Position numbers and translations under genes: made by a program. The notes beneath the pieces are model-generated. The model worked only from the letters and a program-made list of their open reading frames with translations, was not told where the DNA came from and did no database searches. A stretch of 64,000 nucleotides of DNA from DDH964 sp963763205 (GTDB lineage Bacteria > Desulfobacterota > Desulfuromonadia > Desulfuromonadales > DDH964), in the NCBI GenBank assembly GCA_963763205.1, contig CAVXNQ010000006.1:62001-126000 (forward strand), read 5' to 3'. This document shows positions 1 to 8,640 of this stretch, piece by piece (position 1 is the stretch's first letter; each line of letters opens with the position of its first letter).

Positions 1-591
1 CAGGATGCGCGGGTCGCTGACGCGCTTTTGAACTTGCCGCAAAAGAATGTCGTGGCGGATGGCATCGAAATAGCCTTGGATGTCGGCGTCGATGACCACC
101 GTCTGATGGCCGTAGGTGATGGCGGAACGGATCTTCTTGATTGCCATGTGAGCGTTGCGCCCGGGGCGGAAGCCACAGGAACAATCCAGAAAGTTGGCTT
201 CGAAGATCGGCTCCAGCACCAGCTTGGCGGCCATCTGCACGACCCGGTCTTTGACGACCGGGATTCCCAGCGGACGCTTCTCGGGCTTGCCCGGTTTGTC
301 GATCCAGCAGCGACGCACCGCCTGGGGCCGGTAGCGCTTCTGACGCAGCTCTTCGCCGATCTGGGCGAGGAACGTCTCGGCGCCGATGACCTCTTCGATG
401 TGCGCGATACTCTGGCGATCGACGCCGGGGGCGCCGCGATTGACCCTGACCCGTTGCCAGGCCGTCCACAATACGTCCTCTCGATACAGCTTGTCGTAGA
501 GGGCGCCGAATCTCCTATCCAGCGACTGTTTCGCTGCACGGGAGAGCTTGCCTTGCAGTGACTGGACTTTCAAAGGCATGTTCCTAGCCAT
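1..591 (-). CDS. ltrA: Group II intron reverse transcriptase/maturase, N-terminal part (cut by window edge)
   Basis: The minus-strand translation starts MARNMPLKVQSLQGK and continues with features of group II intron RTs. These are VNRGAPGVD near residue 50, then RPQAVRRCWIDKPGKPEKR and PLGIPVVKDRVVQMA, then the RT block CGFRPGRNAHMAI and VIDADIQGYFDAI. The last contains the first catalytic Asp pair region. About 197 residues are present, so the YADD box, maturase X domain and any endonuclease domain are outside the window. A second in-frame ATG lies at 579. The product would splice the intron RNA and drive retrohoming. No frameshift is seen in the part present. Confidence 0.88.
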   Translation of the reverse strand, partial: MARNMPLKVQSLQGKLSRAAKQSLDRRFGALYDKLYREDVLWTAWQRVRVNRGAPGVDRQSIAHIEEVIGAETFLAQIGEELRQKRYRPQAVRRCWIDKPGKPEKRPLGIPVVKDRVVQMAAKLVLEPIFEANFLDCSCGFRPGRNAHMAIKKIRSAITYGHQTVVIDADIQGYFDAIRHDILLRQVQKRVSDPRIL

Positions 592-1141
592 ACGGCACTC
601 ATGCATCCCTTCATTGCAGACAAACGCGGTCGAAGCAGGGCCGCACGCTCGGGAGGAGTTATGTTGTCTCCTCCGTCATCACTTCCAGGCCCCTCCGACA
701 TCCCTCCGCCCGTCGCTCGCCTCTTGCCGGTTTCATCCGACTTGAGGCTCAGCTTACCGCCGCCGAAGCACGGCGGAGGCGGTAGGACTTCAGGTCCAAG
801 GCTCCGTTCTCTGTCTCCGCATGCCGCTGGCCTTACCCCGGGTTCCCGGCAGGTGCTCGCGCCCTTTTGCTTCCCTGCCGGCACTGGCCTTCCCCAAATC
901 CGTAGTGGGTCGGCGTGTAGCCCGAAACTCTCGGGTTTGTCCCGCTCCCGGACTCTCTCAGCAATACCCGTCCGGGCTTATCTGACGAGGCTGCACCATT
1001 CGCTTTATGCTACGGCCTGCGAATTTGGCTGGCACCCCGGGCTGAGTACGACTCTCGTTACGAAAACGGTCGCCTTCGCGGCACCATGTCGGGGCAAGTT
1101 CAGCCGCCCTGTTACCAGAACGACCCGCCCCCAGCCTACAC
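1..1141 (-). mobile_element. Group II intron, 5' part (ribozyme domains I-III plus start of the intron ORF)
   Basis: On the minus strand a reverse transcriptase gene begins near 591. It is preceded by about 550 bp of GC-rich, hairpin-rich, non-coding sequence, the usual spacing between a bacterial group II intron 5' end and the domain IV ORF. The segment probably begins at 1141 with GTGTAG, which fits the GUGYG-type 5' boundary. The 3' part of the ORF and the diagnostic domain V/VI lie off the left edge, so class and 3' exon cannot be read. The intron sits about 95 bp downstream of the acyltransferase stop codon, in the same orientation. The intron identity is secure from the encoded protein; the exact 5' boundary is inferred. 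Confidence 0.72.
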
Positions 1142-1234
1142 GCCCAAAAAGGGCAACTGGCGTGGCAATCTCCTTTCAGATTGCTAGATTACGGTCTTGA
1201 AACCTCGTACGGTTGAGCTAACCGGCGGCGGAAC

Positions 1235-2356
1235 TCAAGACATTTCTGCAGAAAGCTTTTCAGGCAAAGCACCTCCGTTTGTTCCGTCCGGTTGAGTGTC
1301 TTGTTCGACAGTTTGTCTGAATTTTGTCCCTATTTTTAATAATGGTTTTTCAAATAAAAAATAAGAGAGAGGTGCAACAAAGAAAAGGAGTATCAAGCCA
1401 ATATTTGGCGAGGGGGGCCAAGTTTGCCCTGGGGCCCTATATGGCCCGGTAGACAGGAAAAAACCTTGGTAAATATATATTCCATATGAAATCAACCCGC
1501 AAAACTTGAGTGGTCTTATTTCAAAAAAATTCACAAGTTTACTTTTTTGATTTAGAAACATCCATGCAACTATTAAGGAAAAACCAATCCCTCGCAAGTA
1601 ATACCCAGGGGGGATACAACCAATATTAAGGTAAATAGTGTTGCTCCACAGAAATACCCCTACCATGAGAGAAGCATTTGTTTTTAAAATATTAATTATA
1701 CGGCCATTGCTTTTTTTCCCACATAGTATTAATGCAACAAAACAACCAAGTAGAATATTTGCTCCTGATATAAAAGACCACCTGTTGATGAAGAAGTTAG
1801 AATTGAACCACTCATTATTAATCAATAAAATATTTGCAACAAATGACAACACAACGAACCAGAGAGAAATATTTAATAAAGTTTTGTGACTTTTCCTGTA
1901 AAATATAGAAAATGCAAAGGGCCAAAGCAGGTAGAAATGTTCTTCTACCGCCAATGACCAGGTGTGACCCAGTTGGCCAGAGTACCAAGCCTTTGGTATG
2001 AAATTATATAGATATGTATACCCAAACAGGAGGCCTTTCCCGTTTGCTACTGGATACACAAATATGCAGATAAGCGTAACCAAAAACATAAAAAGTAAAT
2101 ACAAGGGGAAAATTCTAAAGAATCTCCTTATGTAGAAAAATTTCAAAGAAATACAATCAAACTTATCATGTTCTCTTATTAGCAACATTGTAATTAGGAA
2201 GCCTGACAAGACAAAAAATAGCTGAACCCCTGCACTACCATCGATCATCGGAAGAAAGCTGGCTTTCTCAAAAAATTTGAATGCGTGTAGATGTGTTAAA
2301 ACAACAGCAATTGCTGCAACACCCCTCAATCCGTCAAATCCTTGAATTTTATTCAT
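1235..2356 (-). CDS. Acyltransferase 3 family membrane protein (probable O-acetyltransferase), AT-rich
   Basis: The product is 373 aa. The N-terminus reads FDGLRGVAAIAVVLTHLH, the typical start of the acyltransferase 3 (OafA/NodX-like) family. It continues with FFVLSGFLIT and FYIRRFFRIFPLYLL and has about ten hydrophobic segments. Such integral inner-membrane enzymes transfer acetyl or other acyl groups to surface sugars; the substrate cannot be read from sequence. Base composition is strikingly AT-rich against the GC-rich window, and the codon use (many AAA, ATA, TTT) is foreign. It lies directly downstream of the integron integrase and upstream of a group II intron in the same orientation, so a gene-cassette origin is plausible. 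The last ~30 residues (from QTVEQDTQPDG) look unlike the family and may be junction sequence. Confidence 0.85.
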   Translation of the reverse strand: MNKIQGFDGLRGVAAIAVVLTHLHAFKFFEKASFLPMIDGSAGVQLFFVLSGFLITMLLIREHDKFDCISLKFFYIRRFFRIFPLYLLFMFLVTLICIFVYPVANGKGLLFGYTYLYNFIPKAWYSGQLGHTWSLAVEEHFYLLWPFAFSIFYRKSHKTLLNISLWFVVLSFVANILLINNEWFNSNFFINRWSFISGANILLGCFVALILCGKKSNGRIINILKTNASLMVGVFLWSNTIYLNIGCIPPGYYLRGIGFSLIVAWMFLNQKSKLVNFFEIRPLKFCGLISYGIYIYQGFFLSTGPYRAPGQTWPPSPNIGLILLFFVAPLSYFLFEKPLLKIGTKFRQTVEQDTQPDGTNGGALPEKLSAEMS

Positions 2357-2390
2357 TATATTTATTTCCTATCTGTCGAACGGTATCTAG

Positions 2391-2536
2391 ACGGACCCGC
2401 ATAATATGCGAATTTTCGGCCCAATGCCGCGTAACGCACCAAAACGAATAACTGCATAAAACATCTAACCAGCTTAATTTAGAGTAAATTTATCCCAACC
2501 AAGTCATATGACGTCATCTTATACGGACCCGCATAA
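2391..2536. repeat. 14-bp direct repeats and palindromes between integrase and acyltransferase (candidate att region)
   Basis: The 208 bp between the integrase stop and the acyltransferase start contain ACGGACCCGCATAA at 2391-2404 and again at 2523-2536. The second copy lies in an imperfect inverted repeat (TTATACGG/CCGCATAA arms). Overlapping palindromes GTCATATGAC (2503-2512) and ATGACGTCAT (2508-2517) lie beside it. On the minus strand GTTAGAT at 2469-2463 matches the integron core-site consensus GTTRRRY. IntI recombination sites are expected here if the acyltransferase is a cassette. What is seen is the repeats and the core-like heptamer; their use as attI is inference. Confidence 0.45.
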
Positions 2537-2564
2537 GAACCGCCACATTTTTCGCTCGGCACCA

Positions 2565-3641
2565 TCACAGATCGTCCACCGGGCTGCGCACCCCCGATGG
2601 TCCCCGGTTGAGGACGTGAGTATATATCATGGTAGTTTTGACATCATTGTGCCCGAGAAGCTCCTGAACTGTGCGGATGTCGTATCCCCCCTCAAGCAGG
2701 TGTGTAGCAAAAGAATGCCGGAAAGTGTGGCAGGTTGCGCGCTTGACCAGTCCCGCTTTGGTGACGGCATCCCGCACCGCCTTTTGAACCAGAGACGCAT
2801 CAACATGGTGGCGCCCCTGCTCCCTGGCCAAGCTGATCCAGCGCCGTTCTTGGGGAAAAACCCACTGCCAACGCCATTCGGCCGGAGCGTTGGGATACTT
2901 TCGCTCCAGCGCCGCCGGAAGTTGAACCCGCCCCCAACCTTCGGTCAGATCTTTATCGTGAACTATTTTGACGTCTTTCAAATGGTCTCGTAACGGAACT
3001 TTGAGTGACTCGGGAAGCATGGTGATCCGATCCTTGGCTCCCTTCCCATCCCGAACCAAGATCTCATTCCGGGTGACGTCAATGTCTTGCACCCGCAGCC
3101 GCAGACACTCCATCAGGCGCAGTCCGGCTCCATACATCAGTGACGCCATAAGCCATTTATCCTCCCTGAGGTTGGCCAGTACAGCCTTCACTTCCTCGCG
3201 AGTCATGACCACGGGGAGACGGGTTGGTTTGCGAGCGCGTACAACCTCACCCAGGTCGCCCACCTCCCGCCCGATCACATGCCGGTAGAGAAACAGCAGG
3301 GCACTGAAGGCCTGATTCTGGGTCGAGGCGCTGACCTTGGCCTTGACGGCCAGGTGAGTCAGAAAGGCATTGATTTCCGGCTCGCCCATCTCCCGGGGAT
3401 GCCGTATCTTGTGAAAGTAGATGAAGCGCCGCGCCCACTGGACATAGGTCTCTTCGGTGCGGCGGCTGTAATGGCGGGTGCGCAGCGCCTGGCGCAATTG
3501 ATCGAGAAGCTTGGGTGGCGGGTTTCCGGCCGGTTCCGGCCCGGCATGGTCCGGACTTGGCGGCCCCGGTCTTTGCGGATCGCTTCCTGCCGACGAACCC
3601 CTTCCCCCTCCTGTTTTCACGTCCCCCTGCCTATCGCCCAT
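2565..3641 (-). CDS. intI: Integron integrase (IntI-type tyrosine recombinase)
   Basis: The protein is 358 aa and uncut. It has a SAM-like N-terminal core-binding domain (LLDQLRQALRTRHYSRRTE, then YVQWARRFIYFHKIRHP) and a tyrosine-recombinase catalytic domain. Catalytic residues are visible: Arg in GAGLRLMECLRLRVQDID, the H-x-x-R box in HTFRHSFATHLLEGGYDI, and the nucleophile Tyr in TTMIYTHVL. The IntI-specific insertion is present (ALERKYPNAPAEWRWQWVF, then RRHHVDA-type RHHVDASLVQKAVR). This separates integron integrases from phage and Xer enzymes. The C-terminus GVRSPVDDL resembles class 1 IntI. ATG at 3641 has a GGAGGGG ribosome site 4 nt upstream; the Pro/Gly-rich first 45 residues are longer than usual. 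Function: cassette excision and integration at attI/attC. It is co-oriented with, and upstream of, the putative cassette gene, the reverse of the common layout. Confidence 0.93.
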   Translation of the reverse strand: MGDRQGDVKTGGGRGSSAGSDPQRPGPPSPDHAGPEPAGNPPPKLLDQLRQALRTRHYSRRTEETYVQWARRFIYFHKIRHPREMGEPEINAFLTHLAVKAKVSASTQNQAFSALLFLYRHVIGREVGDLGEVVRARKPTRLPVVMTREEVKAVLANLREDKWLMASLMYGAGLRLMECLRLRVQDIDVTRNEILVRDGKGAKDRITMLPESLKVPLRDHLKDVKIVHDKDLTEGWGRVQLPAALERKYPNAPAEWRWQWVFPQERRWISLAREQGRHHVDASLVQKAVRDAVTKAGLVKRATCHTFRHSFATHLLEGGYDIRTVQELLGHNDVKTTMIYTHVLNRGPSGVRSPVDDL

Positions 3642-3710
3642 CGGTCCCCTCCTCCCGGCATTGGCGAATCCATCTGATGAAAATAATCTTAACCCGTGCA
3701 GCGGTCAACC

Positions 3711-3756
3711 CGAAAAACCAGAACCGCCCGCCGGAAGAGGTTCCGACGGGCGGTTC
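3711..3756 (-). terminator. Rho-independent terminator of ridA
   Basis: A 16-bp stem (GAACCGCCCG... with one mismatch) and a GAGG/CCTC loop spans 3721-3756. On the minus strand it is followed by a TTTTT run (AAAAA at 3712-3716 on plus). It lies 55 bp after the ridA stop codon and separates ridA from the integron integrase. Confidence 0.8.
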
Positions 3757-3810
3757 GGTTGCAGGTATCCGGTCTAGGCTACCCTGAATCGGGGCCCAGG
3801 CAGGCGCGCC

Positions 3811-4197
3811 TCACCCCTTCCGGCAGGCGATGCCGTCGATCTCCACCAGCACCCCCTTGGGCAGGGCGGCGACCTGCACGGTGGCGCGGGCCGGCGGGGC
3901 GGCGGGGAAGGCTTCGCCGTAGATGGCGTTGACGGCGGCGAAGTTGGCGAGGTCGGTGAGATAGATGGTGGTCTTGACGACGGCGGAGAAGTCGATTCCC
4001 GCGGCGGCGAGGACCGCCTTGAGGTTCGCCATCACCTGCCGCGTCTGCGCCTCGATGCCGCCGGCGACGATCTCGCCGCTGTGCGGATCAAGGGGGATCT
4101 GCCCGGAGAGGAAAATCCAGCCGTCGGCCTCGATGGCCTGGGAATAGGGGCCGATGGCCGCCGGCGCCTGGTCCGTCACAATCGCTTTCTTGATCAT
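3811..4197 (-). CDS. ridA: RidA family reactive intermediate/imine deaminase
   Basis: The protein is 128 aa, the usual YjgF/YER057c/UK114 length. Features include AIGPYSQAI near residue 14, the FLSGQIPLDP strand, VVKTTIYLTDL, and the hallmark PPARATVQVAALPKG followed by VEIDGIA. The Arg in ARATVQV binds the substrate carboxylate in active RidA enzymes. Known role: hydrolysis of 2-aminoacrylate and other enamines/imines made by PLP enzymes to keto acids plus ammonia, acting in the cytoplasm as a trimer. ATG at 4197 has a strong AGGAGGT site. It appears monocistronic, with its own terminator downstream and a MITE-like repeat upstream. Confidence 0.95.
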   Translation of the reverse strand: MIKKAIVTDQAPAAIGPYSQAIEADGWIFLSGQIPLDPHSGEIVAGGIEAQTRQVMANLKAVLAAAGIDFSAVVKTTIYLTDLANFAAVNAIYGEAFPAAPPARATVQVAALPKGVLVEIDGIACRKG

Positions 4198-4240
4198 CGT
4201 TACCTCCTGAAGTCGGGGGCTTGGGGCTGGGGTTCAGGGA

Positions 4241-4436
4241 CGAATGGCGCTAGTTTAAGGGTGGATAGCAGCAAAACCGGGACTGCCCCCGAGCGGGGGC
4301 GGTCCCAGGCTTTTGCGGCGCGAACCACCCGAGTTTCATAGCCCGTAAACATCTGGGACAGCCCCCGATGAAGCCGGGGACAGTCCCGAGTTTACTCCCC
4401 GGCAGCGTCGCAAAGACCTTAAACTAGCGCCATTCG
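4241..4436. repeat. MITE-like element with perfect 20-bp terminal inverted repeats
   Basis: CGAATGGCGCTAGTTTAAGG at 4241-4260 is exactly inverted at 4417-4436, enclosing 156 bp with no credible ORF. Inside, a second imperfect inverted pair (CCGGGACTGCCCCCG against GGGGACAGTCCCGAG) would fold the element into a long hairpin. GGGGCTGGG occurs at both flanks (from 4223 and from 4435), which could be a remnant of target duplication. It lies between ridA and rel/spoT. Structure is directly visible; mobility and parentage are inferred. Confidence 0.7.
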
Positions 4437-4448
4437 GGGCTGGGACTT

Positions 4449-4474
4449 TAATTCAAAATTCAAAATTCAAAATT
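4449..4474. repeat. AATTCAAA short tandem repeat
   Basis: Three tandem copies of an AATTCAAA unit lie just after the stop codon of rel/spoT on the minus strand. Similar CAAAACT/CAAATC tracts occur at 19776-19816 and a weaker one near 10070, each between genes. There is no coding capacity. Function is unknown; such tracts are AT-rich islands in a GC-rich genome. Confidence 0.5.
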
Positions 4475-4483
4475 GCCTTTCCA

Positions 4484-6637
4484 TTAGTTCCTCATCCGCT
4501 CCACCCCCGTCACCCCCTTGAGCTTCTTCAGGGCGGTGATCACCCGGTTGAGATGGTCGAGGTCCTGGATGTCGATCTCGAAGTTGTTGACGCCGCGGTG
4601 GTCGGCGGTGGAGACGACGTTGGCGCTGATGATGTTGGCCTCGCAGTTGGTGATCGCGCCGGTGATCCCGGCCAGCATCCCCTTCTGGTCGAGGCAGTAG
4701 ACGCGGATCTTGACCGAGCGGGCGACCTTTTTCTTCATGTCCCATTCGATCTCGACCCGCCGTTCCGGGTCCCCCTCGGCGACGTGGGGGCAGTCGAGGG
4801 TGTGCACCGTCACACCGCGGCCGCGGGTGATGAAGCCGGTGACCGCATCGCCGGGGAGCGGGTTGCAGCACTTGCCGAAGCGCACCATGATGTCGTCGAT
4901 ACCGTCGATCTTGATGGCGCTGGAGGGCTTCTTGCGGATCTTTTCCAGCACCCGGGTGAGGCGCCCCGGCTTGGCGGCCTCCGGTTTCTGCTTCTCCTGC
5001 GGGATCAGCCGGCCAAGGGCCTGACCGACGGTCAGCTTGCCGTAGCCGATGGCGGCGAGCAGGTCGTCGACCTGCTGGAAGCCGAGCTCCTCGACGGTCG
5101 TCGCCAGTTCCGGCGAGGCCAGGGCGCGGCCCATGCTCCAGCCATGCTTGCGCAGCTCCTTTTCGAAGATGCTGCGGCCGAGCTCCAGGCTCTTCTCGTG
5201 CTGCTGGGTCTTGACCCACTGGCGGATCTTGTTGCGCGCCCGCGGGGTCTTGACGAACTTGAGCCAGTCCTTGCCGGGGCTCTGGTGGGGAGAGGTGATC
5301 ACCTCGACGACGTCGCCGTTTTTCAGCTCGGTCCTAAGCGGCATCAGCCGGCCGTTGATGCGCGCCCCGCTGCAGTGGTGGCCGACGTCGGTATGGACGC
5401 TGTAGGCGAAATCGACCGGGGTCGCCCCCCGCGGCAGCTCCTTGACGTCGCCGTTGGGGGTGAAGACGTAGACCTCCTCGGGGAAGAGGTCGATCTTCAC
5501 CGAGTCGAGGAACTCCCGGTTGTCCTTGAGCTCCTTCTGCCATTCGAGCATCTGCCGCAGCCAGGAGAAGCGCTTGTCCTCGCTGCCGGCGACCACCGAG
5601 GCGCCCTTCTCCTTGTACTTCCAGTGGGCGGCGATCCCCTCCTCGGCGATGCGGTGCATCTCGGCGGTGCGGATCTGCACCTCCATGCGCTCGCCGAAGG
5701 GGCCGATGACCGTGGTATGCAGCGACTGGTACATGTTCGCCTTGGGCATGGCGATGTAGTCCTTGAAGCGGCCGGGGACCGGCTTCCAGGCGGCATGGAT
5801 GATGCCGAGGACGGCGTAGCAGTCGCGGATATTGTCGACCAGGATGCGGAACGCGACGACGTCGTAGACCTGCTCGAAGTCGATCCCCTGGCGCTGCATC
5901 TTGGTATAGATCGAGTAGAGGTGCTTGTAGCGCCCGGAAATCTCCCCGCCGATGTCGTGCTCGGCGAGCTTGGCGGTGATCTGCTTCTTGACGTCCTCGA
6001 TGTAGGTCTCCCGCTCCCGTTTTTTCTTGGCCACCTTCTCGGCGAGATCGTTGTAGACCTCGGGTTCGAGGTAGCGGAAGGAGAGGTCCTCGAGTTCGCT
6101 CTTCAGCCAGCTGATACCGAGACGGTTGGCCAGCGGGGCGAAGATCTCCAGGGTTTCCTGGGCGATCTTGTGCTGGCGCTCGGCCGGCTGGAAATCGAGG
6201 GTGCGCATGTTGTGCAGGCGGTCGGCAAGCTTGACCATGATCACCCGGATGTCGCGGGCCATGGCGAGCAGCATCTTGCGGAAGTTCTCCGCCTGCCGTT
6301 CTTCGCTGGTGCGGAAGGAGATCTTGCTGATCTTGGTGACCCCTTCCACCAGGTCGGCGATCTCGTCACCGAACAGGGCGCGAACTTCCTCGACGGTGGT
6401 CAGGGTGTCTTCGACGGTATCGTGGAGCAGGCCGGTGACGATCGTCGGCACGTCCATCTTGAGCTGGACGAGGAGGTCGGCGACCTCCATCGGATGGGTC
6501 AGGTAGGGCTCGCCGGAGAGGCGCATCTGGCCCTGGTGGACCTTGGCGGAGAAGACGTAGGCCTTGCGCAGCGGGTCGAGATCGGCCCCGGGATTGTAGG
6601 CAAGAATGCGTTCGAGGATATCGTCGAAGCGTATCAT
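4484..6637 (-). CDS. spoT: Bifunctional (p)ppGpp synthetase/hydrolase, Rel/SpoT family
   Basis: About 717 aa and intact. Domain order: HD hydrolase with LLHDTVEDT (His72-Asp73) and LADRLHNMRTL; synthetase with RYKHLYSIYTKM and GRFKDYIAMPKANMYQSLHT; TGS domain (VYVFTPNGDVKELPRGATP); a zinc-finger/conserved Cys region (VRFGKCCNPLPGD); and a C-terminal ACT domain. The synthetase carries RFKD, the RXKD form typical of bifunctional Rel/SpoT enzymes. Known role: makes (p)ppGpp from GTP/GDP and ATP and degrades it, setting the stringent response. ATG at 6637 follows GGAAAG with good spacing; a GTG at 6658 would add seven residues. It lies downstream of rpoZ, separated by a strong terminator, an arrangement like E. 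coli gmk-rpoZ-spoT. Confidence 0.95.
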   Translation of the reverse strand: MIRFDDILERILAYNPGADLDPLRKAYVFSAKVHQGQMRLSGEPYLTHPMEVADLLVQLKMDVPTIVTGLLHDTVEDTLTTVEEVRALFGDEIADLVEGVTKISKISFRTSEERQAENFRKMLLAMARDIRVIMVKLADRLHNMRTLDFQPAERQHKIAQETLEIFAPLANRLGISWLKSELEDLSFRYLEPEVYNDLAEKVAKKKRERETYIEDVKKQITAKLAEHDIGGEISGRYKHLYSIYTKMQRQGIDFEQVYDVVAFRILVDNIRDCYAVLGIIHAAWKPVPGRFKDYIAMPKANMYQSLHTTVIGPFGERMEVQIRTAEMHRIAEEGIAAHWKYKEKGASVVAGSEDKRFSWLRQMLEWQKELKDNREFLDSVKIDLFPEEVYVFTPNGDVKELPRGATPVDFAYSVHTDVGHHCSGARINGRLMPLRTELKNGDVVEVITSPHQSPGKDWLKFVKTPRARNKIRQWVKTQQHEKSLELGRSIFEKELRKHGWSMGRALASPELATTVEELGFQQVDDLLAAIGYGKLTVGQALGRLIPQEKQKPEAAKPGRLTRVLEKIRKKPSSAIKIDGIDDIMVRFGKCCNPLPGDAVTGFITRGRGVTVHTLDCPHVAEGDPERRVEIEWDMKKKVARSVKIRVYCLDQKGMLAGITGAITNCEANIISANVVSTADHRGVNNFEIDIQDLDHLNRVITALKKLKGVTGVERMRN

Positions 6638-6784
6638 CGGGATTCTTTCCGGCGACACGAATGCGCTCGCAAAGCGGAAGAGATGCCGCGGGCCGGCAGC
6701 CGGCGGCGGTGGAGTTAGTGACCGGTGCGGTTAATTCCAGTCGTCAATTAAAAGCCACGACTAACCGAACGGGACACTGGACAC

Positions 6785-6815
6785 AAAAAAAGCAGGCGGC
6801 CCGGGGGCCGCCTGC
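6785..6815 (-). terminator. Rho-independent terminator after rpoZ
   Basis: A perfect 10-bp stem (GCAGGCGGCC/GGCCGCCTGC) with a CCCG loop at 6792-6815 is followed on the minus strand by seven T residues. It begins 12 bp after the rpoZ stop and should insulate rel/spoT from rpoZ-gmk transcription. Confidence 0.9.
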
Positions 6816-6827
6816 CGTTGCCGGTGA

Positions 6828-7034
6828 TCAGCGTTTGCGGGCCGGGATTTCGAATTCGATCTTGCCGGCGGCAATCTCCCGCAGCCCGAGAACCACCTTC
6901 TTGTTGCCGGCGCGGTTTTCGATCAGCGGCTGCGAGCCCTTGTAGAGCTGCTTGGCGCGCTTGGCGGCCACCATGACCAGCAGGAAACGGTTGGGAACCT
7001 GGTTCAGGCAATCTTCGACGGTAATACGTGCCAT
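6828..7034 (-). CDS. rpoZ: RNA polymerase omega subunit
   Basis: The protein is 68 aa. MARITVEDCLNQVPNRFLL at the N-terminus and AAKRAKQLYKG followed by KKVVLGLREIAAG are the standard omega fold and beta-prime contact segments. Omega helps assemble and stabilise RNA polymerase and, in proteobacteria, contributes to the ppGpp site. That fits its position just upstream of rel/spoT. It lies 50 bp downstream of gmk and ends at the strong terminator above. Confidence 0.96.
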   Translation of the reverse strand: MARITVEDCLNQVPNRFLLVMVAAKRAKQLYKGSQPLIENRAGNKKVVLGLREIAAGKIEFEIPARKR

Positions 7035-7084
7035 GGGCCTCTGGACTCCTTGTACAGTTTGCCGGGCTGCCCGCGGAAAACGGG

Positions 7085-7718
<634 letters not shown>

Positions 7719-7729
<11 letters not shown>

Positions 7730-8597
7730 TCTGCACCTGTTCGCGGATCTTTTCGAGTTCCGACTTGAGGGTGACCACCAGCCGGGTCAGTTCGGCATCG
7801 TTGGACTTGGAGCCCATGGTGTTGGCCTCGCGGTTCAGTTCCTGGACGAGGAAATCGAGCTGGCGGCCGACCGGCTCGACGCCGGCGAAGAGGGCGCGGA
7901 ACTGCTGCAGGTGGCTGCGGAAGCGCGTCAGCTCTTCGCTGATGTCGCAGCGGTCGGCGAAAACGGCCAGCTCCTGGGCCAGGCGCTGCGGATCGACCTC
8001 GAGCTCCTGGCCGTAGCGGGCCAGGCGTTCCTGTAGCCGCTGCCGCCATTCGCCGGGAACCTGGGGTGCACGCAGCTCGACCTGGCCGAGAAGCTCCTCG
8101 ACGCCGGCCAGGCGCTGCTCGAAATCGGCCAGGGTCGCCGCCCCCTCGGCGAGGCGCATCTTCTCCAGCATGTCGAGGGCGACCGTCAGCGCCTCCGCCA
8201 CGCCCCGCAGCAGCGTCTCTTCCGGCACCCCCCCCTCCTGGAGGGAAACCACGTCGCGCTGGCCGGCGAGCAGGGCCAGCGGCACCCCGCCGCTGACCGG
8301 GAAGGCCTCGGCCAGGTTCTGGAAGACCTGCATGTAGGCGTTGGCCAGCGGCAGGTTGAGGGTCGGCAGGGCGCTGCTGCCGGCCGCCGTCTCCTGGGTC
8401 ACGAAGACGTCGATCTTGCCCCGCTTGAGGCGCTCGCCGACCTTTTTTTTGATCTCCAGCTCGCTGGCCATGAGACCCCGCGGCGCCTTCACGCTGACGT
8501 CGCCGTAGCGGTGGTTGACGGAGCGCACCTCGACGGTGACGGTCACCCCGTCAATCAGGCTCTGCCCCTTGCCGTAACCGGTCATGCTCTTGATCAT
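7719..8597 (-). CDS. yicC: YicC family endoribonuclease
   Basis: The protein is 292 aa, family length. The N-terminus MIKSMTGYGKGQ is the YicC hallmark. The sequence VEVRSVNHRYGDVSVKAPR matches the conserved first domain. The C-terminal block NREANTMGSKSNDAELTRLVV followed by LKSELEKIREQVQNVE matches the DUF1732 end. E. coli YicC is reported as an endoribonuclease acting on small RNAs. The yicC-gmk neighbourhood is widely conserved, and here the two genes overlap by 11 bp. No frameshift. Confidence 0.93.
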
Positions 8598-8640
8598 GGT
8601 CGGAAGTCCGTTCTCATTGCGGGTGCCCTCTGGCGCCCGT

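Noticed and set aside
28..561. Plus-strand open frame of 177 codons
   Set aside because: The minus strand encodes a clear group II intron reverse transcriptase over the same bases.
2565..3641. Phage or XerC/D integrase
   Set aside because: The IntI-specific insertion and the GVRSPVDDL end place it with integron integrases; no phage genes or dif site are seen.
4553..6718. 721-codon open frame on the plus strand
   Set aside because: Antisense of rel/spoT, which has all its catalytic motifs on the minus strand.
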